Of a stretch of DNA of 64,000 nt, positions 36,807 through 47,304 are shown piece after piece. The notes under the pieces were generated by a model. That model saw nothing but the letters and a program-made list of their open reading frames with translations, was not told where the DNA came from and did no database searches. The stretch covers positions 62,001 through 126,000 of the forward strand of contig JAPLOL010000138.1 in NCBI GenBank assembly GCA_026400735.1, written 5' to 3'. The DNA is from Alphaproteobacteria bacterium. GTDB taxonomy: Bacteria > Pseudomonadota > Alphaproteobacteria > Caulobacterales > Aquidulcibacteraceae. Position 1 is the stretch's first letter. Each line of letters starts with the position of its first letter. Both the position numbers and the translations under genes were made by a program.

Positions 36807-37661
36807 TTAGAACGTTTTCACTTCGCGCAAGCCGGCGGAGGAGGCGAGGCCGCGCTTCATGCCTTGACTCGCAAACGGCGCCGTGACGTTGCCCTTCGCG
36901 TCCACCGCGATCAAGCCGCCATAACCGCCGAGCTTACGCACGTCCTCGACCACAGAGGCGCCGGCCTGTTCCAAGCTCTGCCCAGCGTAGGCAATACGCG
37001 CCGAAACGTCGGCGGCCGCGTTTACGCGCATGAAATATTCGCCGAGTCCGGTGCACGAAACCGCCGCACGCTCATCGGCCCAGCAACCTGCGCCGATGAT
37101 CGGCGTATCGCCGACACGTCCAGGCATCTTTCCGTGCAATCCGCCCGTCGATGTCGCCGCCGCAAGCTTGCCGTTTGTATCGAGCGCCACAGCGCCAATA
37201 GTACCTGCGCCCGGCAAGCCGCTTTCAGCGGCGACGTAATAAGTTTTCGGATCGTCGACTTTCTCGAAGCCCTGATCGCGGGCGAATGCGCATGCGCCCG
37301 GCCCGACGAGCAGCACGTGCGAGGTTTTCTCCATGACGCCGCGCGCCACGCGTACCGGCGAGATGAAGCCTTGCAACGCCGCAACTGCGCCTGCCGCGCG
37401 CGTCGAGCCGTCCATGAGCGACGCATCGAGCTCAACGACACCCTCGGCATTCGGCGCAGCGCCCTTGCCAGCGACATGCAAGCCGCTCGCTTCCAGTGCG
37501 CCAGCCATGGCCGTCACCACATCGAGCGCGCTCATGCCTTTAGCGAGCATCGCCGCGCCCCGATCGAGCAGGGCGGCCATATGCTCTTCTTCAGCTTTGT
37601 ACGCGCGCTCGGCGATTGCGCCGGCGCCGCCATGGAGGGCTAGCGCCCAGGTCGAACTCAT
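36807..37661 (-). CDS. Isoaspartyl peptidase / type 3 L-asparaginase (Ntn hydrolase)
   Basis: A 284-residue N-terminal-nucleophile hydrolase. [12 protein letters not shown] opens the alpha subunit; Thr154 in [11 protein letters not shown] is the residue exposed by autocleavage; [16 protein letters not shown] and [10 protein letters not shown] form the substrate pocket. It removes isoaspartyl residues from peptides and hydrolyses asparagine. No signal peptide is seen. It is short compared with E. coli IaaA (321) mainly by a trimmed linker before the nucleophile. Confidence 0.92.
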   Translation of the reverse strand: MSSTWALALHGGAGAIAERAYKAEEEHMAALLDRGAAMLAKGMSALDVVTAMAGALEASGLHVAGKGAAPNAEGVVELDASLMDGSTRAAGAVAALQGFISPVRVARGVMEKTSHVLLVGPGACAFARDQGFEKVDDPKTYYVAAESGLPGAGTIGAVALDTNGKLAAATSTGGLHGKMPGRVGDTPIIGAGCWADERAAVSCTGLGEYFMRVNAAADVSARIAYAGQSLEQAGASVVEDVRKLGGYGGLIAVDAKGNVTAPFASQGMKRGLASSAGLREVKTF

Positions 37662-37676
37662 AGGCGCTCTATAGAC

Positions 37677-37982
37677 CTATTCGCCGATGGCCGCGCTATC
37701 GCGAGGCGTCACGTTTGTGGAACTCTTGCCGAACATGCCGTTCTTCCAACCCACGTACAGCGCCACCATGGTCGAAGTCGGGATGAAACCGTCAAAGACC
37801 TCGGTGACGTCGATGACCTCCAGGATGTTGATGAGCCCTATTGGGCCCCACATGGCGAACATGACGGCGGTGCCCACGCCGTCCGTGACCGTCCCGAAGC
37901 CGGGGATGCGCCCCAACGTAAAGTCGAAGACGTCGATGACGATGGAAAAGGCGAGGCGCAGAAAATAGCCGTTGCGGGTCAT
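37677..37982 (-). CDS. Small membrane-associated protein of unknown function
   Basis: 101 residues from the ATG at 37982 (an in-frame TTG at 38009 is less likely). Hydrophobic stretches FLRLAFSIVIDVFDFTLGRI and GVGTAVMFAMWGPIGLINIL, then VALYVGWKNGMFG, suggest a protein embedded in or lying on the inner membrane. I do not recognise a family. It ends 15 bp before the isoaspartyl peptidase start and is divergent from the quinone oxidoreductase gene (65 bp). Confidence 0.6.
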   Translation of the reverse strand: MTRNGYFLRLAFSIVIDVFDFTLGRIPGFGTVTDGVGTAVMFAMWGPIGLINILEVIDVTEVFDGFIPTSTMVALYVGWKNGMFGKSSTNVTPRDSAAIGE

Positions 37983-38047
37983 AGCTAATTTTGGACCGCT
38001 AGCGCTCAAGCCGCTACAAGAAACCGCAACGCACCTAAGGAGACGAC

Positions 38048-39043
38048 ATGAAAGCGCTGCTCAGCACCAAGATCGGCCCGCCGGAAGAGCTTCAATACGG
38101 CGACGCGCCAGATCCGGTGGCCGGTGAGGGCGAAGTTGTGATCGCGGTGAAGGCGGCGGGCGTGAACTTCCCCGACGCGCTCATCATCGAAGACAAATAT
38201 CAGTTCAAGCCCGAGCGCCCGTTCGCGCCGGGCGGTGAGATCGCGGGTGTGATCGAGAGCGTCGGCGCCGGCGTGACGAATGTGAAGGTTGGCCAGCGCG
38301 TCATCGGCTCGCTCGGCTGGGGCGGCATGGCTGAGAAGGTGAAGACGCAAGCCGCGCGCGTGTTGCCGATCCCGGACGCGATGCCGTTCGATGAAGCGAG
38401 CGCGTTCATCCTGACCTACGGCACCTCGTACTACGCCCTCAAAGATCGTGGCGTTCTGAAGGCTGGCGAGACGATGCTGGTGCTTGGCGCGGCGGGTGGT
38501 GTCGGCGTTGCGGCGATCGAACTCGGCAAAGCGATGGGCGCGCGCGTCATCGGCGCGGTGTCGAGCGAAGCGAAAGCTGAGTTCGCGAAAGCGGCAGGCG
38601 CTGATGCGACGGTGATCTATCCGCCGGGCGCGTTTGCGAAGGATCAAAGCAAAGCGCTGTCAGAGGACTTCAAAAAGGTCACGGGCGGCGGCGCGGACGT
38701 GATCTACGACGCAGTCGGCGGCGATTATTGCGAGCCGGCTCTGCGCGCGATGAATTGGAACGGCCGCTATCTGGTGATTGGTTTCCCGGCTGGCATCCCG
38801 ACGCCGCCGCTGAACCTCACACTGCTGAAGAGTTCATCCATTGTCGGCGTATTCTGGGGCGCAAGCGTCGCGCGTGAACCGCAACTCCACCAAGGCAACG
38901 TGCGCGATCTCTTCAAGCTTTACGCCGAAGGCAAAGTGAAGCCGCGCATCTCCGCGCGCTATCCGCTGAAGGACGGCGGCAAAGCAATACGCGCACTCAT
39001 GGATCGCACCGCGACAGGCAAGCTCGTGGTGACCATGGAATGA
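38048..39043 (+). CDS. NADPH:quinone oxidoreductase family protein
   Basis: A 331-residue medium-chain dehydrogenase of the zinc-free quinone reductase type: VKAAGVNFPDALIIEDKYQF, FAPGGEIAGVIESVGAGVTN, the nucleotide-binding LVLGAAGGVGVAAIELGKAM, and VIYDAVGGDYCEPALRAMNW. No zinc-binding Cys set is present. The AAGGAGACGAC ribosome site fits the ATG at 38048. It overlaps the next gene by 4 bp (ATGA). Confidence 0.92.
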   Translation: MKALLSTKIGPPEELQYGDAPDPVAGEGEVVIAVKAAGVNFPDALIIEDKYQFKPERPFAPGGEIAGVIESVGAGVTNVKVGQRVIGSLGWGGMAEKVKTQAARVLPIPDAMPFDEASAFILTYGTSYYALKDRGVLKAGETMLVLGAAGGVGVAAIELGKAMGARVIGAVSSEAKAEFAKAAGADATVIYPPGAFAKDQSKALSEDFKKVTGGGADVIYDAVGGDYCEPALRAMNWNGRYLVIGFPAGIPTPPLNLTLLKSSSIVGVFWGASVAREPQLHQGNVRDLFKLYAEGKVKPRISARYPLKDGGKAIRALMDRTATGKLVVTME

Positions 39044-39642
39044 GTCCGGGCGCGCTCATCGCGGCGGTTTGGATTGTGTGGCTCGTCACATGGATTCTCG
39101 CCGCCGGCTGGAGCGCGCGCACGGCCTCACACCATGATCTTGGCGCCGAGAGCCCGAGCCGCGTGCTGACTCTTGGTGCAGTGGTGATGATGCTGGCGTC
39201 GTACTTTCCGATGCAGAACTCACAACTCTGGGCGACATCGCGCGAGATCAGCTGGGCGATGACGGGCTTGGCTGTGCTTGGTCTGGGTTTTACCTGGGCC
39301 GCACGTCTGCACCTTGGCCCGCTTTGGTCCAGCACATCGGCGCCTTGCGAAGATCACCGCATCGTCGACACCGGCCCGTACGGCGTCGTGCGGCATCCGG
39401 TGTATTCGGGTCTGCTGCTGGTCGTGGGCGCTACAGCTGTGGAAAGCGGGCGGCTAGAGGCAGTCGCAGGCGCATTGCTGTTAGTCGCCGCTATTTCGCT
39501 GCGCGCGAAGCTCGAAGAGCGCTTTCTGCGCCGCGATCTCGGTGATGATGCCTACACCAGTTATCGCCGCCGTGTGCCCATGCTGATCCCGCTGGCGAAA
39601 ATTGCGCCGCGTGCATCCAACGAGCAGGGCGGCGGCGGTTAA
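39040..39642 (+). CDS. Isoprenylcysteine carboxyl methyltransferase-like membrane protein
   Basis: A 200-residue protein with five or so membrane segments. The C-terminal half has the ICMT/PEMT signature: VDTGPYGVVRHPVYSGLLLV, then KLEERFLRRDLGDDAYTSYR and RVPMLIP. Bacterial members methylate small molecules or lipids and are not involved in protein prenylation; the substrate is unknown. It is translationally coupled to the quinone oxidoreductase gene. Confidence 0.85.
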   Translation: MSPGALIAAVWIVWLVTWILAAGWSARTASHHDLGAESPSRVLTLGAVVMMLASYFPMQNSQLWATSREISWAMTGLAVLGLGFTWAARLHLGPLWSSTSAPCEDHRIVDTGPYGVVRHPVYSGLLLVVGATAVESGRLEAVAGALLLVAAISLRAKLEERFLRRDLGDDAYTSYRRRVPMLIPLAKIAPRASNEQGGGG

Positions 39643-39685
39643 GGGACAATCCGGCGCGAAATGCGCTGCTCATTCGGAGAGAGAC

Positions 39686-40582
39686 ATGAAACGTCGTGGA
39701 CTGCTGATCGGTGCGTTGTTCGCCTTGGCCGCCTGTGCGAGCACGCCCGCCGCATTGCCGCCGCCGGGCGCATTCAGCTCCGAGCGCATCAGTGTCGTCG
39801 TGCGCGGCAACAGCGGTTCAGACGTCATTCTGATCCCCGGTCTCAGCTCATCGCGCGACATTTGGAACACGACTGCCGCTGCGCTGGAGGGTACGCACCG
39901 CGTTCACCTGGTTCAGCTCAACGGGTTTGCCGGCGCGCCAGTCGGCGCGAACGGCGACGGCGACGTATCGGCCCCCGTTGCGGAAGAAATCGCGCGTTAC
40001 ATAAGCGAAAATCACCTCGATCATCCCGCCGTCATCGGCCACTCGATGGGCGGCACCATCGGCATGATGTTGAGCGCACGCCATCCTGACGCCGTCGGCA
40101 AGCTCATGGTCGTCGACATGTTTCCGTTCATGGGCGCGATGTTCGGCGGACCCGGCGCGACCTCCGAAAGCGTTACGCCGATCGCCGATCAAATCCGCGG
40201 TGCAATGCGGATGGCGCCGCAAGGTGTGGTTTCAGATCAAACGCGCGGCATGATCAGTTCGATGGTGCGCACTGAAGATGCGCGGCCAGAGATCGTTGAA
40301 CACGCGCGCCTCAGCAATGTCGGCACCACCGCAAACGCGTTTCATGAGTTGATCGTCACCGATCTGCGTCCGGAACTAGCGAACATCCGCGCGCCGCTGA
40401 CGGTGCTCTATGTCATCCCACCGCAAGCGCCGATCACGCCCGAGCAGTACGACGCCTACATGCGCGCTTCGTACGCCAACGTGCCAACCGCGCGCATCGT
40501 GAAGATCGACGATAGCTATCACTTCATCATGATTGATCAGTTCGATCGCTTCATGAGCGAAGTGCGCACATTCCTCGGCTAG
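39686..40582 (+). CDS. Lipoprotein alpha/beta hydrolase
   Basis: 298 residues from the ATG at 39686 (GGAGAGAGAC upstream). The lipobox signal is MKRRGLLIGALFALAACAST. The hydrolase fold shows IPGLSSSRDIW (oxyanion loop), the nucleophile elbow VIGHSMGGTIG, VDMFPFMGAM, and the late His in DDSYHFIMIDQFD. It is likely a periplasmic membrane-anchored esterase or peptidase; the substrate is unknown. It is convergent with the HutG-like gene with 1 bp between the stops. Confidence 0.85.
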   Translation: MKRRGLLIGALFALAACASTPAALPPPGAFSSERISVVVRGNSGSDVILIPGLSSSRDIWNTTAAALEGTHRVHLVQLNGFAGAPVGANGDGDVSAPVAEEIARYISENHLDHPAVIGHSMGGTIGMMLSARHPDAVGKLMVVDMFPFMGAMFGGPGATSESVTPIADQIRGAMRMAPQGVVSDQTRGMISSMVRTEDARPEIVEHARLSNVGTTANAFHELIVTDLRPELANIRAPLTVLYVIPPQAPITPEQYDAYMRASYANVPTARIVKIDDSYHFIMIDQFDRFMSEVRTFLG

Positions 40583-40583
40583 T

Positions 40584-41486
40584 TCAGCGCTTCTGAAATC
40601 CGGCTAGAACTTCGCACACCCAACGCGCCGCCGTCAGAGCACTGATGGCGGCGACGTCTAGCGAAGGATCGAACTCGGTAAGATCTACGCTGCGCACTTT
40701 TGGATGCGCACAGATGAGACGCGTTGCATCGAAGAAATCTTGCACGGCGATGCCGCCTGGTCGCGCGCCGGGCGCGCCGGGCATCGCGGCGCGTTCGACA
40801 ACGTCAATATCGAAGTCTACGTGGATTACATCGCAGCGCGATGCTAGCCGCTCCAACGCATTCGCTGCAATGGCGGCTAAACCCTGCGCTTTGCACGCCG
40901 CTGCAGTCGCGACGTAAATGCTCGCGTTCTTAGCCTTATCATGCGCCTTCTTCGTGTTGGCGAAGGGCAGAAGCCCGATCTGCGCGACATGCGCGCCCGG
41001 CAATCCATCTTCCAACAGCGCTTGGATCGGATTGCCGTTCGTTAGCCCACAATCGGTGTCGCGAAGATCAAAGTGCGCGTCGAGTGTCAGCACGCCGACA
41101 CGTTGCAGCGTCGGATCCAGCGCATGCACGCAGGGCCGTGTGATTGCATTGTTGCCGCCGAGCACGATCGTCAGCTTATGGTCGCGCGTTAGCGGGCCAA
41201 GCCGTTCTACCATCGGCGCAAGCGACTCCGCCGGCTGCAGATCTTCGATCCCGACATCGCCATCATCGAAAATCCGTAACGTTGAAAGATCCGCCTCGGT
41301 CTCAAGATCATAGACGCTCATCCGCTTCATGGCGGCGCGCACGATCTCCGGGGCTTCATTGCAGCGCCCCGGTGTGATCGAGCCCAAGCCCATGGGGGCG
41401 CCAAGCAAAGCAACGGGAGCGGATGAGTCCTGCGTGAGCAAATCGGCAGCGGAGAACCAGGATCGGCAATCTGAATCGGTCGTCAT
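40584..41486 (-). CDS. hutG: Arginase/formimidoylglutamase family protein of the hut cluster
   Basis: A 300-residue ureohydrolase-fold protein. Asp136, His138 and Asp140 ([11 protein letters not shown]) and Asp224/Asp226 ([10 protein letters not shown]) of the binuclear manganese site are kept, but the usual GGDHS is GGNNAITRP, so the first metal His is Asn113. Beside hutI, hutU and hutH it is most likely the formimidoylglutamate hydrolase that ends histidine breakdown at glutamate and formamide; the altered site leaves room for another ureohydrolase activity. It is divergent from hutI with 46 bp between starts. Confidence 0.8.
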   Translation of the reverse strand: MTTDSDCRSWFSAADLLTQDSSAPVALLGAPMGLGSITPGRCNEAPEIVRAAMKRMSVYDLETEADLSTLRIFDDGDVGIEDLQPAESLAPMVERLGPLTRDHKLTIVLGGNNAITRPCVHALDPTLQRVGVLTLDAHFDLRDTDCGLTNGNPIQALLEDGLPGAHVAQIGLLPFANTKKAHDKAKNASIYVATAAACKAQGLAAIAANALERLASRCDVIHVDFDIDVVERAAMPGAPGARPGGIAVQDFFDATRLICAHPKVRSVDLTEFDPSLDVAAISALTAARWVCEVLAGFQKR

Positions 41487-41532
41487 GGGCGGATCATTGG
41501 CGCGGCGGCGCGGCGCAGTCTATAGAGCGCGC

Positions 41533-42747
41533 ATGTGGGACACGCTTTGGGTTGACGCAAACCTCGCCACGATGGCGCCCGGCAAGCCGTATGGCGCGAT
41601 CGAACGCGGCGCGGTGGCCGCAAAAGATGGCCGCATCGTCTGGGTCGGTTACGCCGCCGACCTGCCGAGGTCGCCGGACGAAATCGCGCACGATGTTCGC
41701 CGTTGCGATGGCGCCTGGATCACGCCCGGTTTCGTCGATTGTCACACCCATCTCGTCTTTGGCGGGGATCGCGCGCGAGAGTTCGAACTCCGTCTGCAAG
41801 GCGCGAGCTATGAGGAGATCGCGCGGGCAGGCGGTGGCATCGTCTCCACCGTTGCCGCCACCCGTGCCGCGACACGCGAAGAACTCACTGCCAGCGCAGC
41901 GCGCCGCCTTGCGGGCCTTACGCGAGAAGGCGTGACAACGATCGAGATAAAATCCGGCTACGGACTCGATCTCGAAAACGAGCTGAAGATGCTCGAAGCC
42001 GCGGGCGATCTCGCGCAGCGCGGTAATGTCCGCGTGAAGCGCACTTTCCTTGGCCTCCATGCGCTGCCACAGGAGTTCAAGGACGATCGCGCCGCGTACG
42101 TCCAACTTGTTGCCGACGTTATGATCCCGGCTGTCGCCGCTGCAGGCGTAGCCGATGCGGTTGATGCCTTTTGCGAAAACATCGGATTTACGGCCGAAGA
42201 GACCGACTACGTTTTCTCAGCCGCGCGTTCGAACGGTCTCGACGTCAAACTGCACGCCGAACAGCTCAGCAACCAGCACGGCTCGGCGCTCGCCGCGCAA
42301 CACAAAGCGCTCTCGGCTGACCATCTCGAATATCTGGATGATGCCGGCATCGCTGCGATGGCGCGTGCTGGCACAGTTGCGGTGCTCCTACCCGGCGCGT
42401 TTTATTTCCTACGCGAAAAGCAACTCCCTCCTGTCGATGCACTCCGCAAAGCCGGGGTGCACATCGCCGTGGCGAGTGATTGCAATCCCGGCACATCGCC
42501 GATGACCTCGCCGCTCGCCGCGCTCAACATGGCTTGCACGCTCTTCCGTCTGACGCCAGAGGAGGCGCTCGCCGGCATCACGCGCGAAGGCGCTCGCGCG
42601 CTCGGAATTCTCGATGAAGTCGGCACACTTGAGATCGGCAAAGCCGCCGATCTTGCGATCTGGGACGTCAAATCGCCTGCAGAGCTCAGCTATTGGCTTG
42701 GTGCGCCGTTGCTGAAAGAGCGCGTGCTTGAAGGCCGCGTCGTTTAG
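41533..42747 (+). CDS. hutI: Imidazolonepropionase
   Basis: 404 residues from the ATG at 41533; the frame is open further upstream through the hutG promoter but without amidohydrolase sequence. It opens the imidazolone ring, the third step of histidine degradation. The metal His71 and His73 are in [45 protein letters not shown] and [14 protein letters not shown] are diagnostic. It is convergent with the Tat-exported hydrolase gene (4-bp overlap), which separates it from hutU. Confidence 0.96.
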   Translation: MWDTLWVDANLATMAPGKPYGAIERGAVAAKDGRIVWVGYAADLPRSPDEIAHDVRRCDGAWITPGFVDCHTHLVFGGDRAREFELRLQGASYEEIARAGGGIVSTVAATRAATREELTASAARRLAGLTREGVTTIEIKSGYGLDLENELKMLEAAGDLAQRGNVRVKRTFLGLHALPQEFKDDRAAYVQLVADVMIPAVAAAGVADAVDAFCENIGFTAEETDYVFSAARSNGLDVKLHAEQLSNQHGSALAAQHKALSADHLEYLDDAGIAAMARAGTVAVLLPGAFYFLREKQLPPVDALRKAGVHIAVASDCNPGTSPMTSPLAALNMACTLFRLTPEEALAGITREGARALGILDEVGTLEIGKAADLAIWDVKSPAELSYWLGAPLLKERVLEGRVV

Positions 42748-43604
42748 CGGCGCATCACTTCGCGCACGGTGTTCGATTGCAAAGCCGCGATACGCGCCGT
42801 CGCTTCAGCATCGCCTGCAGCACTCGCCAAAATGAAATCCGCGCCGTTTCGCATCGCATCTGGACCGCTTGCACCTGCAGCGAGCTGACCGCCGATTAAG
42901 TTGTGGTGACCGCCCGCATAGACCAGGGCAGTTTTGTTACCTGCCGGGCTTGTCTCGAACGGATAGAGATGATCGCGCCAGTTTGTGATGCCGGCGTCTT
43001 CGACTGTGTCCTGATCACCCGTCACCAGCAAAGTAGGCGCCGTGAGTCCCGCGTAGCTGTGCTCGTTCACGAGCCCTGGCACGCGCCCCGCGGACGAGAA
43101 CGCGACCACGGCTCGCACTGGCGCGAGCGGCGCCGGCACAGCTGGCGGCATTCCGCCGCCCGTGATCAGTGACATCAGCGCGCCGTAGGAATGGCCCGAC
43201 ACAGCCTTCGGCGCGTCTGGCGCCAACGATGCGAGCAGATTGAAGCCCGTAATCATGTCCTCGCAGCGCGCGCCGAACCCCGCACGCCGATCGAATTCAG
43301 CGTGACGCGGATGGTCGAGCGAATCCACGTGCAGCGGCGCGACGATCAGAATGCCCGCGTCGCGATAAATGTTCGTCAGCGCTTCGTAATTCTGCGGCTT
43401 GCCGCCTTGTCCGTGGCTGAACACGATCGCCGCGCGGACGGTGGACGGCCGCCATATGCTGTAGGTGACGACCCGCCCGTTGCTGACCGTGATGTCGGTC
43501 GCGTCGTCTTGCGTCGCGCTTGCGATGGAGGGGAGCAGCGCCGCTGCAGCCATCGCCGTGGCGCCGCCCAGAAGCGTGCGGCGGTTGTGGACGAAGTGAG
43601 CCAT
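42744..43604 (-). CDS. Tat-exported alpha/beta hydrolase
   Basis: A 286-residue protein with a twin-arginine signal ([20 protein letters not shown], cut after ASA). The fold is that of chlorophyllase/polyester-hydrolase-like enzymes: [14 protein letters not shown] forms the oxyanion hole, [11 protein letters not shown] the nucleophile elbow, [11 protein letters not shown] the Asp and [11 protein letters not shown] the His. It is inserted against the direction of the hut genes and is probably unrelated to histidine use. Promoter space shared with hutU is 122 bp. Confidence 0.85.
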   Translation of the reverse strand: MAHFVHNRRTLLGGATAMAAAALLPSIASATQDDATDITVSNGRVVTYSIWRPSTVRAAIVFSHGQGGKPQNYEALTNIYRDAGILIVAPLHVDSLDHPRHAEFDRRAGFGARCEDMITGFNLLASLAPDAPKAVSGHSYGALMSLITGGGMPPAVPAPLAPVRAVVAFSSAGRVPGLVNEHSYAGLTAPTLLVTGDQDTVEDAGITNWRDHLYPFETSPAGNKTALVYAGGHHNLIGGQLAAGASGPDAMRNGADFILASAAGDAEATARIAALQSNTVREVMRR

Positions 43605-43726
43605 GATGATCCCCCGGTTTCACGCTTCTTATCGCCGCTCGCGGCTCGGCGCCACGGTGCGATGCCGTGACATTGGACGCGGACCCTACGGCAGGCTAAC
43701 ACCCGCCTCAAAATTCCGGAGGAAAC

Positions 43727-45397
43727 ATGGATCCCCGTCGCGATCCCTCGCGCGTCATCCGCGCGCCGCATGGTACGACGCTAAGCTGCAAGAGCTGGCT
43801 CACCGAAGCGCCGTTGCGCATGCTCATGAACAACCTCGATCCCGATGTCGCCGAACATCCGGATGAATTGGTCGTTTATGGCGGCATCGGTCGCGCCGCG
43901 CGCGATTGGCAGAGCTACGATAAGATCGTTGAAACACTTCGCCGTCTCGAAGACGACGAAACGTTGCTGATCCAATCCGGCAAGCCAGTCGGTGTTTTCA
44001 AAACGCACGCGGACGCGCCGCGCGTGCTGCTCGCGAACTCAAACCTCGTGCCCAAATGGGCGACGTGGGAGCACTTTGACGAACTCGATCGCAAAGGTCT
44101 CATGATGTACGGCCAGATGACGGCGGGTTCGTGGATTTACATCGGCACGCAAGGGATCGTGCAAGGCACCTACGAGACGTTCGCCGAAATGGGCCGCAAG
44201 CATTTTGGCGGCGACTGGAAGGGCAAGTGGATCTTGACCGCCGGCCTCGGCGGCATGGGCGGCGCGCAGCCGCTCGCGGCAGTGATGGCGGGCGCGTGCT
44301 GTTTGGCGATCGAGTGCCAAAGCGATCGCATCGATAAGCGCCTCCAAACACGCTACCTCGATAAGCGTGCCGAGACGCTCGATCAGGCGATGGCGATGAT
44401 CAACGAAGCATGCGCGAAAGGCGAGGCGATCTCTGTTGGCTTGCTCGGCAACGCCGCTGAGATCTTACCGGAGATGGTGAAACGCGGCATTCGCCCCGAC
44501 GCCGTCACCGATCAAACCTCCGCACATGACACCGTGAACGGCTACCTCCCTGTCGGCTGGACGGTTGAGCGCTGGAACAAAACGCGCGCGCAAAATCCAG
44601 AAGCCGTGCGCGAAGCGGCGACCGCTTCGATCGTGGTGCACGTGAAAGCGATGCTCGACTTCCACAACATGGGCATCCCCACGGTCGATTACGGCAACAA
44701 CATTCGCCAGGTCGCGAAGGATAACGGCGTCTCTGATGCCTTCGCGTATCCGGGCTTCGTGCCCGCGTATGTGCGGCCGCTCTTCTGCCGCGGTGTAGGC
44801 CCGTTCCGCTGGGCTGCACTCACGGGCAATCCCGACGACATCGCGAAGACCGATGCAAAGGTGAAAGAGCTCATTCCGAACGACGCGCATCTCCATCGCT
44901 GGCTCGACATGGCCAAGGAGCGCATCGCGTTCCAAGGTTTGCCGGCGCGGATTTGCTGGGTGGGATTGGGCCAACGCCATCGCCTCGGCCTCGCGTTCAA
45001 CGAAATGGTCGCGAGAGGGGAGATCGGGCCGCTCGTGATCGGGCGCGATCACCTCGATAGCGGCAGCGTCGCTTCACCGAACCGCGAAACTGAAAAAATG
45101 CGTGACGGCAGCGATGCCGTCAGCGATTGGCCGCTGCTCAACGCACTGCTCAACACCGCAGGGGGCGCAACTTGGGTGTCCTTGCATCACGGCGGCGGCG
45201 TCGGCATGGGCTATTCGCAACACTCCGGCGTCGTCATCGTTTGCGACGGCACGGAGGCCGCCAGCAAACGCATCGCGCGCGTACTCTGGAACGATCCCGG
45301 CACAGGCGTCATGCGCCACGCGGACGCTGGCTACGAAGAAGCGCTGCAATGCGCCCGCGAACAACATCTCGATCTGCCTGCGCTGGACATCCGCTAA
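43727..45397 (+). CDS. hutU: Urocanate hydratase
   Basis: A 556-residue NAD-dependent hydratase, second step of histidine degradation. GGAGGAA at 43718-43724 sets the start. The signature stretches are present: [40 protein letters not shown], the NAD-binding [28 protein letters not shown] with its conserved region, and [19 protein letters not shown] carrying the catalytic Cys-Arg area. The hutH ATG follows its stop directly with no gap, so the two are cotranscribed. Confidence 0.98.
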   Translation: MDPRRDPSRVIRAPHGTTLSCKSWLTEAPLRMLMNNLDPDVAEHPDELVVYGGIGRAARDWQSYDKIVETLRRLEDDETLLIQSGKPVGVFKTHADAPRVLLANSNLVPKWATWEHFDELDRKGLMMYGQMTAGSWIYIGTQGIVQGTYETFAEMGRKHFGGDWKGKWILTAGLGGMGGAQPLAAVMAGACCLAIECQSDRIDKRLQTRYLDKRAETLDQAMAMINEACAKGEAISVGLLGNAAEILPEMVKRGIRPDAVTDQTSAHDTVNGYLPVGWTVERWNKTRAQNPEAVREAATASIVVHVKAMLDFHNMGIPTVDYGNNIRQVAKDNGVSDAFAYPGFVPAYVRPLFCRGVGPFRWAALTGNPDDIAKTDAKVKELIPNDAHLHRWLDMAKERIAFQGLPARICWVGLGQRHRLGLAFNEMVARGEIGPLVIGRDHLDSGSVASPNRETEKMRDGSDAVSDWPLLNALLNTAGGATWVSLHHGGGVGMGYSQHSGVVIVCDGTEAASKRIARVLWNDPGTGVMRHADAGYEEALQCAREQHLDLPALDIR

Positions 45398-46876
45398 ATG
45401 AAACTCACGCTCCAACAACTTCGCGCCATCTGGTCCGGCAAAAGCGGCCTCACGCTCGACGCCGGCGACTATCAGCGCATCGATGCAGCCGCCGCCGCCG
45501 TTACTAAAGCGCTCGCAACGGGCGCTGCGCTCTACGGCATCAACACGGGCTTCGGGAAGCTCGCGTCAAAGCGCATCGACGCCGATCAGCTCGAACAACT
45601 GCAACGCAACCTGGTGCTTTCGCATGCGGTCGGCGTTGGCCCTGAGCTCGGCGAACGCGTCGTGCGTCTTGCGATGGCGATCAAAGTAGTGACGCTTGCG
45701 GCTGGCCGCTCGGGTGTTCGCCGCGTTGTCGTCGATACGCTTGCAAAACTGCTCGCTGCCAACGCGTTGCCGATCATTCCGGCGCAGGGCTCTGTGGGCG
45801 CCTCCGGCGATCTCGCGCCGCTCGCACACATGTCATGCGCGATTATCGGCGAAGGCGATGTTCGCTTGAACGGTGAGAAGATCAGCGCCAATGAAGCGCT
45901 GAAGCGCATTGGCGCGGAGCCAGTGGTTCTTGGTCCGAAAGAGGGCCTCGCACTTCTGAACGGTACGCAAGTTTCGACAGCGCTGGCGCTCGATGCGCTC
46001 TTCCGCGCGCAAGATGTCTTCGATGCGGCGCTCGTTTCCGGGGCAATGTCCACCGACGCGATGAAAGGCAGCGACGCGCCGTTCGATGAACGCATCCACA
46101 TCGCGCGCGGTCAAAAGGGCCAGATCGAAGTTGCGGCGCGGCTTCGCGCTTTGATGGACGGCAGCGACATCCGCAAATCGCACCTCACTGGCGATGATCG
46201 CGTGCAAGATCCTTATTCGATCCGTTGCCAACCGCAGGTCATGGGGGCTTGCCTCGATGTGCTCAACAGCGCGGCAGCAACGCTTGAGATCGAAGCTAAT
46301 GCCGTCACCGATAACCCGCTCGTTTTCGCCGAAGACGATGCGATCCTTTCAGGCGGCAATTTCCACGCTGAGCCCGTCGCGTTCGCCGCTGACATGATCT
46401 CAATGGCTGCAGCAGAAATCGCATCGATCAGCGAACGTCGCGTGGCGGTGCTCATTGATCCGGTGCTTTCGGGCTTGCCTGCATTTCTCGTCAAGGAGGG
46501 CGGGCTCAACTCTGGCTTTATGATCCTGCAAGTCACGGCCGCAGCGCTCGTCTCTGAAAATAAGACGCTCGCGCACCCGGCAGTGGTCGACACGATCCCA
46601 ACCTCCGCGAACCAAGAAGATCACGTCTCCATGGCGACTTTCGCCGGCCGCAAAGCCGGCGACATCGCGCGCAACGCCGCGAACGTTATCGCGATCGAAT
46701 TGCTGGCGGCGGCGCAGGGGCTCGATTTCCACGCACCGCTCAAGACGTCACAACGGCTTCAGCGAGAACTCGCAAAAGTGCGTACCGTCTCGGCCAATAT
46801 GGAGCGCGACCGCTCGCTCGCGAGCGACATCGCGCGCGTCTGCGATTTGATCGAGTCGAGCGCGTTCGCGGACTAG
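45398..46876 (+). CDS. hutH: Histidine ammonia-lyase
   Basis: A 492-residue lyase that removes ammonia from histidine to give urocanate. Ala135-Ser136-Gly137 in GSVGASGDLAPLAH form the MIO electrophile; YGINTGFGKL near 46, QDPYSIRCQPQVMG and TDNPLVF are further family marks. The ATG follows the hutU stop without a gap and without its own ribosome site, indicating coupling. No HutC-type repressor or histidine transporter is seen in the cluster. Confidence 0.98.
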   Translation: MKLTLQQLRAIWSGKSGLTLDAGDYQRIDAAAAAVTKALATGAALYGINTGFGKLASKRIDADQLEQLQRNLVLSHAVGVGPELGERVVRLAMAIKVVTLAAGRSGVRRVVVDTLAKLLAANALPIIPAQGSVGASGDLAPLAHMSCAIIGEGDVRLNGEKISANEALKRIGAEPVVLGPKEGLALLNGTQVSTALALDALFRAQDVFDAALVSGAMSTDAMKGSDAPFDERIHIARGQKGQIEVAARLRALMDGSDIRKSHLTGDDRVQDPYSIRCQPQVMGACLDVLNSAAATLEIEANAVTDNPLVFAEDDAILSGGNFHAEPVAFAADMISMAAAEIASISERRVAVLIDPVLSGLPAFLVKEGGLNSGFMILQVTAAALVSENKTLAHPAVVDTIPTSANQEDHVSMATFAGRKAGDIARNAANVIAIELLAAAQGLDFHAPLKTSQRLQRELAKVRTVSANMERDRSLASDIARVCDLIESSAFAD

Positions 46877-47301
46877 CAGCCCTCAGGATCGAGCACCCAG
46901 CCCAGCAATTCGCCGCTGCCGTTGCGCACTTCAGGCGCGGTGTAGCATTCGCCGCCCGGGTTTTCCCCCGGCGCGCGGACGAACTGAATTGCGTTCGCTG
47001 GCGGATCGTCGAGCGCCGGAAGCACGCTCGCATTTTCTGGATCTTGGGCGTCGTCGGGAACCACGCAATCGACATCGCCGGCTTCGCCCGAGAGGCGCAG
47101 CGTTCTCGTCGCCGTGGGGTTAATCGTGACGACGCGCCGGTCGGGCGCGAGCGCCAAGCACGCGTCGATCAGCGGCAAGCGCTCAATGATCGGTTGCGCG
47201 TTTTCATATTGTGGGCCGGATGGCGGCGGCGATGGCGCGGTGCTTTGACCACAGCCGGCGAGTGCGCACGCTGTCGCGATGATAACGCCGAACTTTTTCA
47301 T
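46873..47301 (-). CDS. Lipoprotein of unknown function
   Basis: 142 residues with a lipobox signal (MKKFGVIIATACALAGCGQS) and a short Pro-rich spacer. Four further Cys (in DACLALA, DVDCVVPD, GGECYTAP and the C-terminal EGC) could form two disulfides in the periplasm. No family recognised. It begins 3 bp after the lysoplasmalogenase gene and overlaps the convergent hutH end by 4 bp. Confidence 0.65.
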   Translation of the reverse strand: MKKFGVIIATACALAGCGQSTAPSPPPSGPQYENAQPIIERLPLIDACLALAPDRRVVTINPTATRTLRLSGEAGDVDCVVPDDAQDPENASVLPALDDPPANAIQFVRAPGENPGGECYTAPEVRNGSGELLGWVLDPEGC

Positions 47302-47304
47302 GTC

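Noticed and set aside
36618-37643. 341-codon plus-strand frame opposite the isoaspartyl peptidase and MliC-like genes
   Set aside because: His/Arg/Cys-rich composition typical of an antisense shadow; the minus strand carries three well-supported genes.
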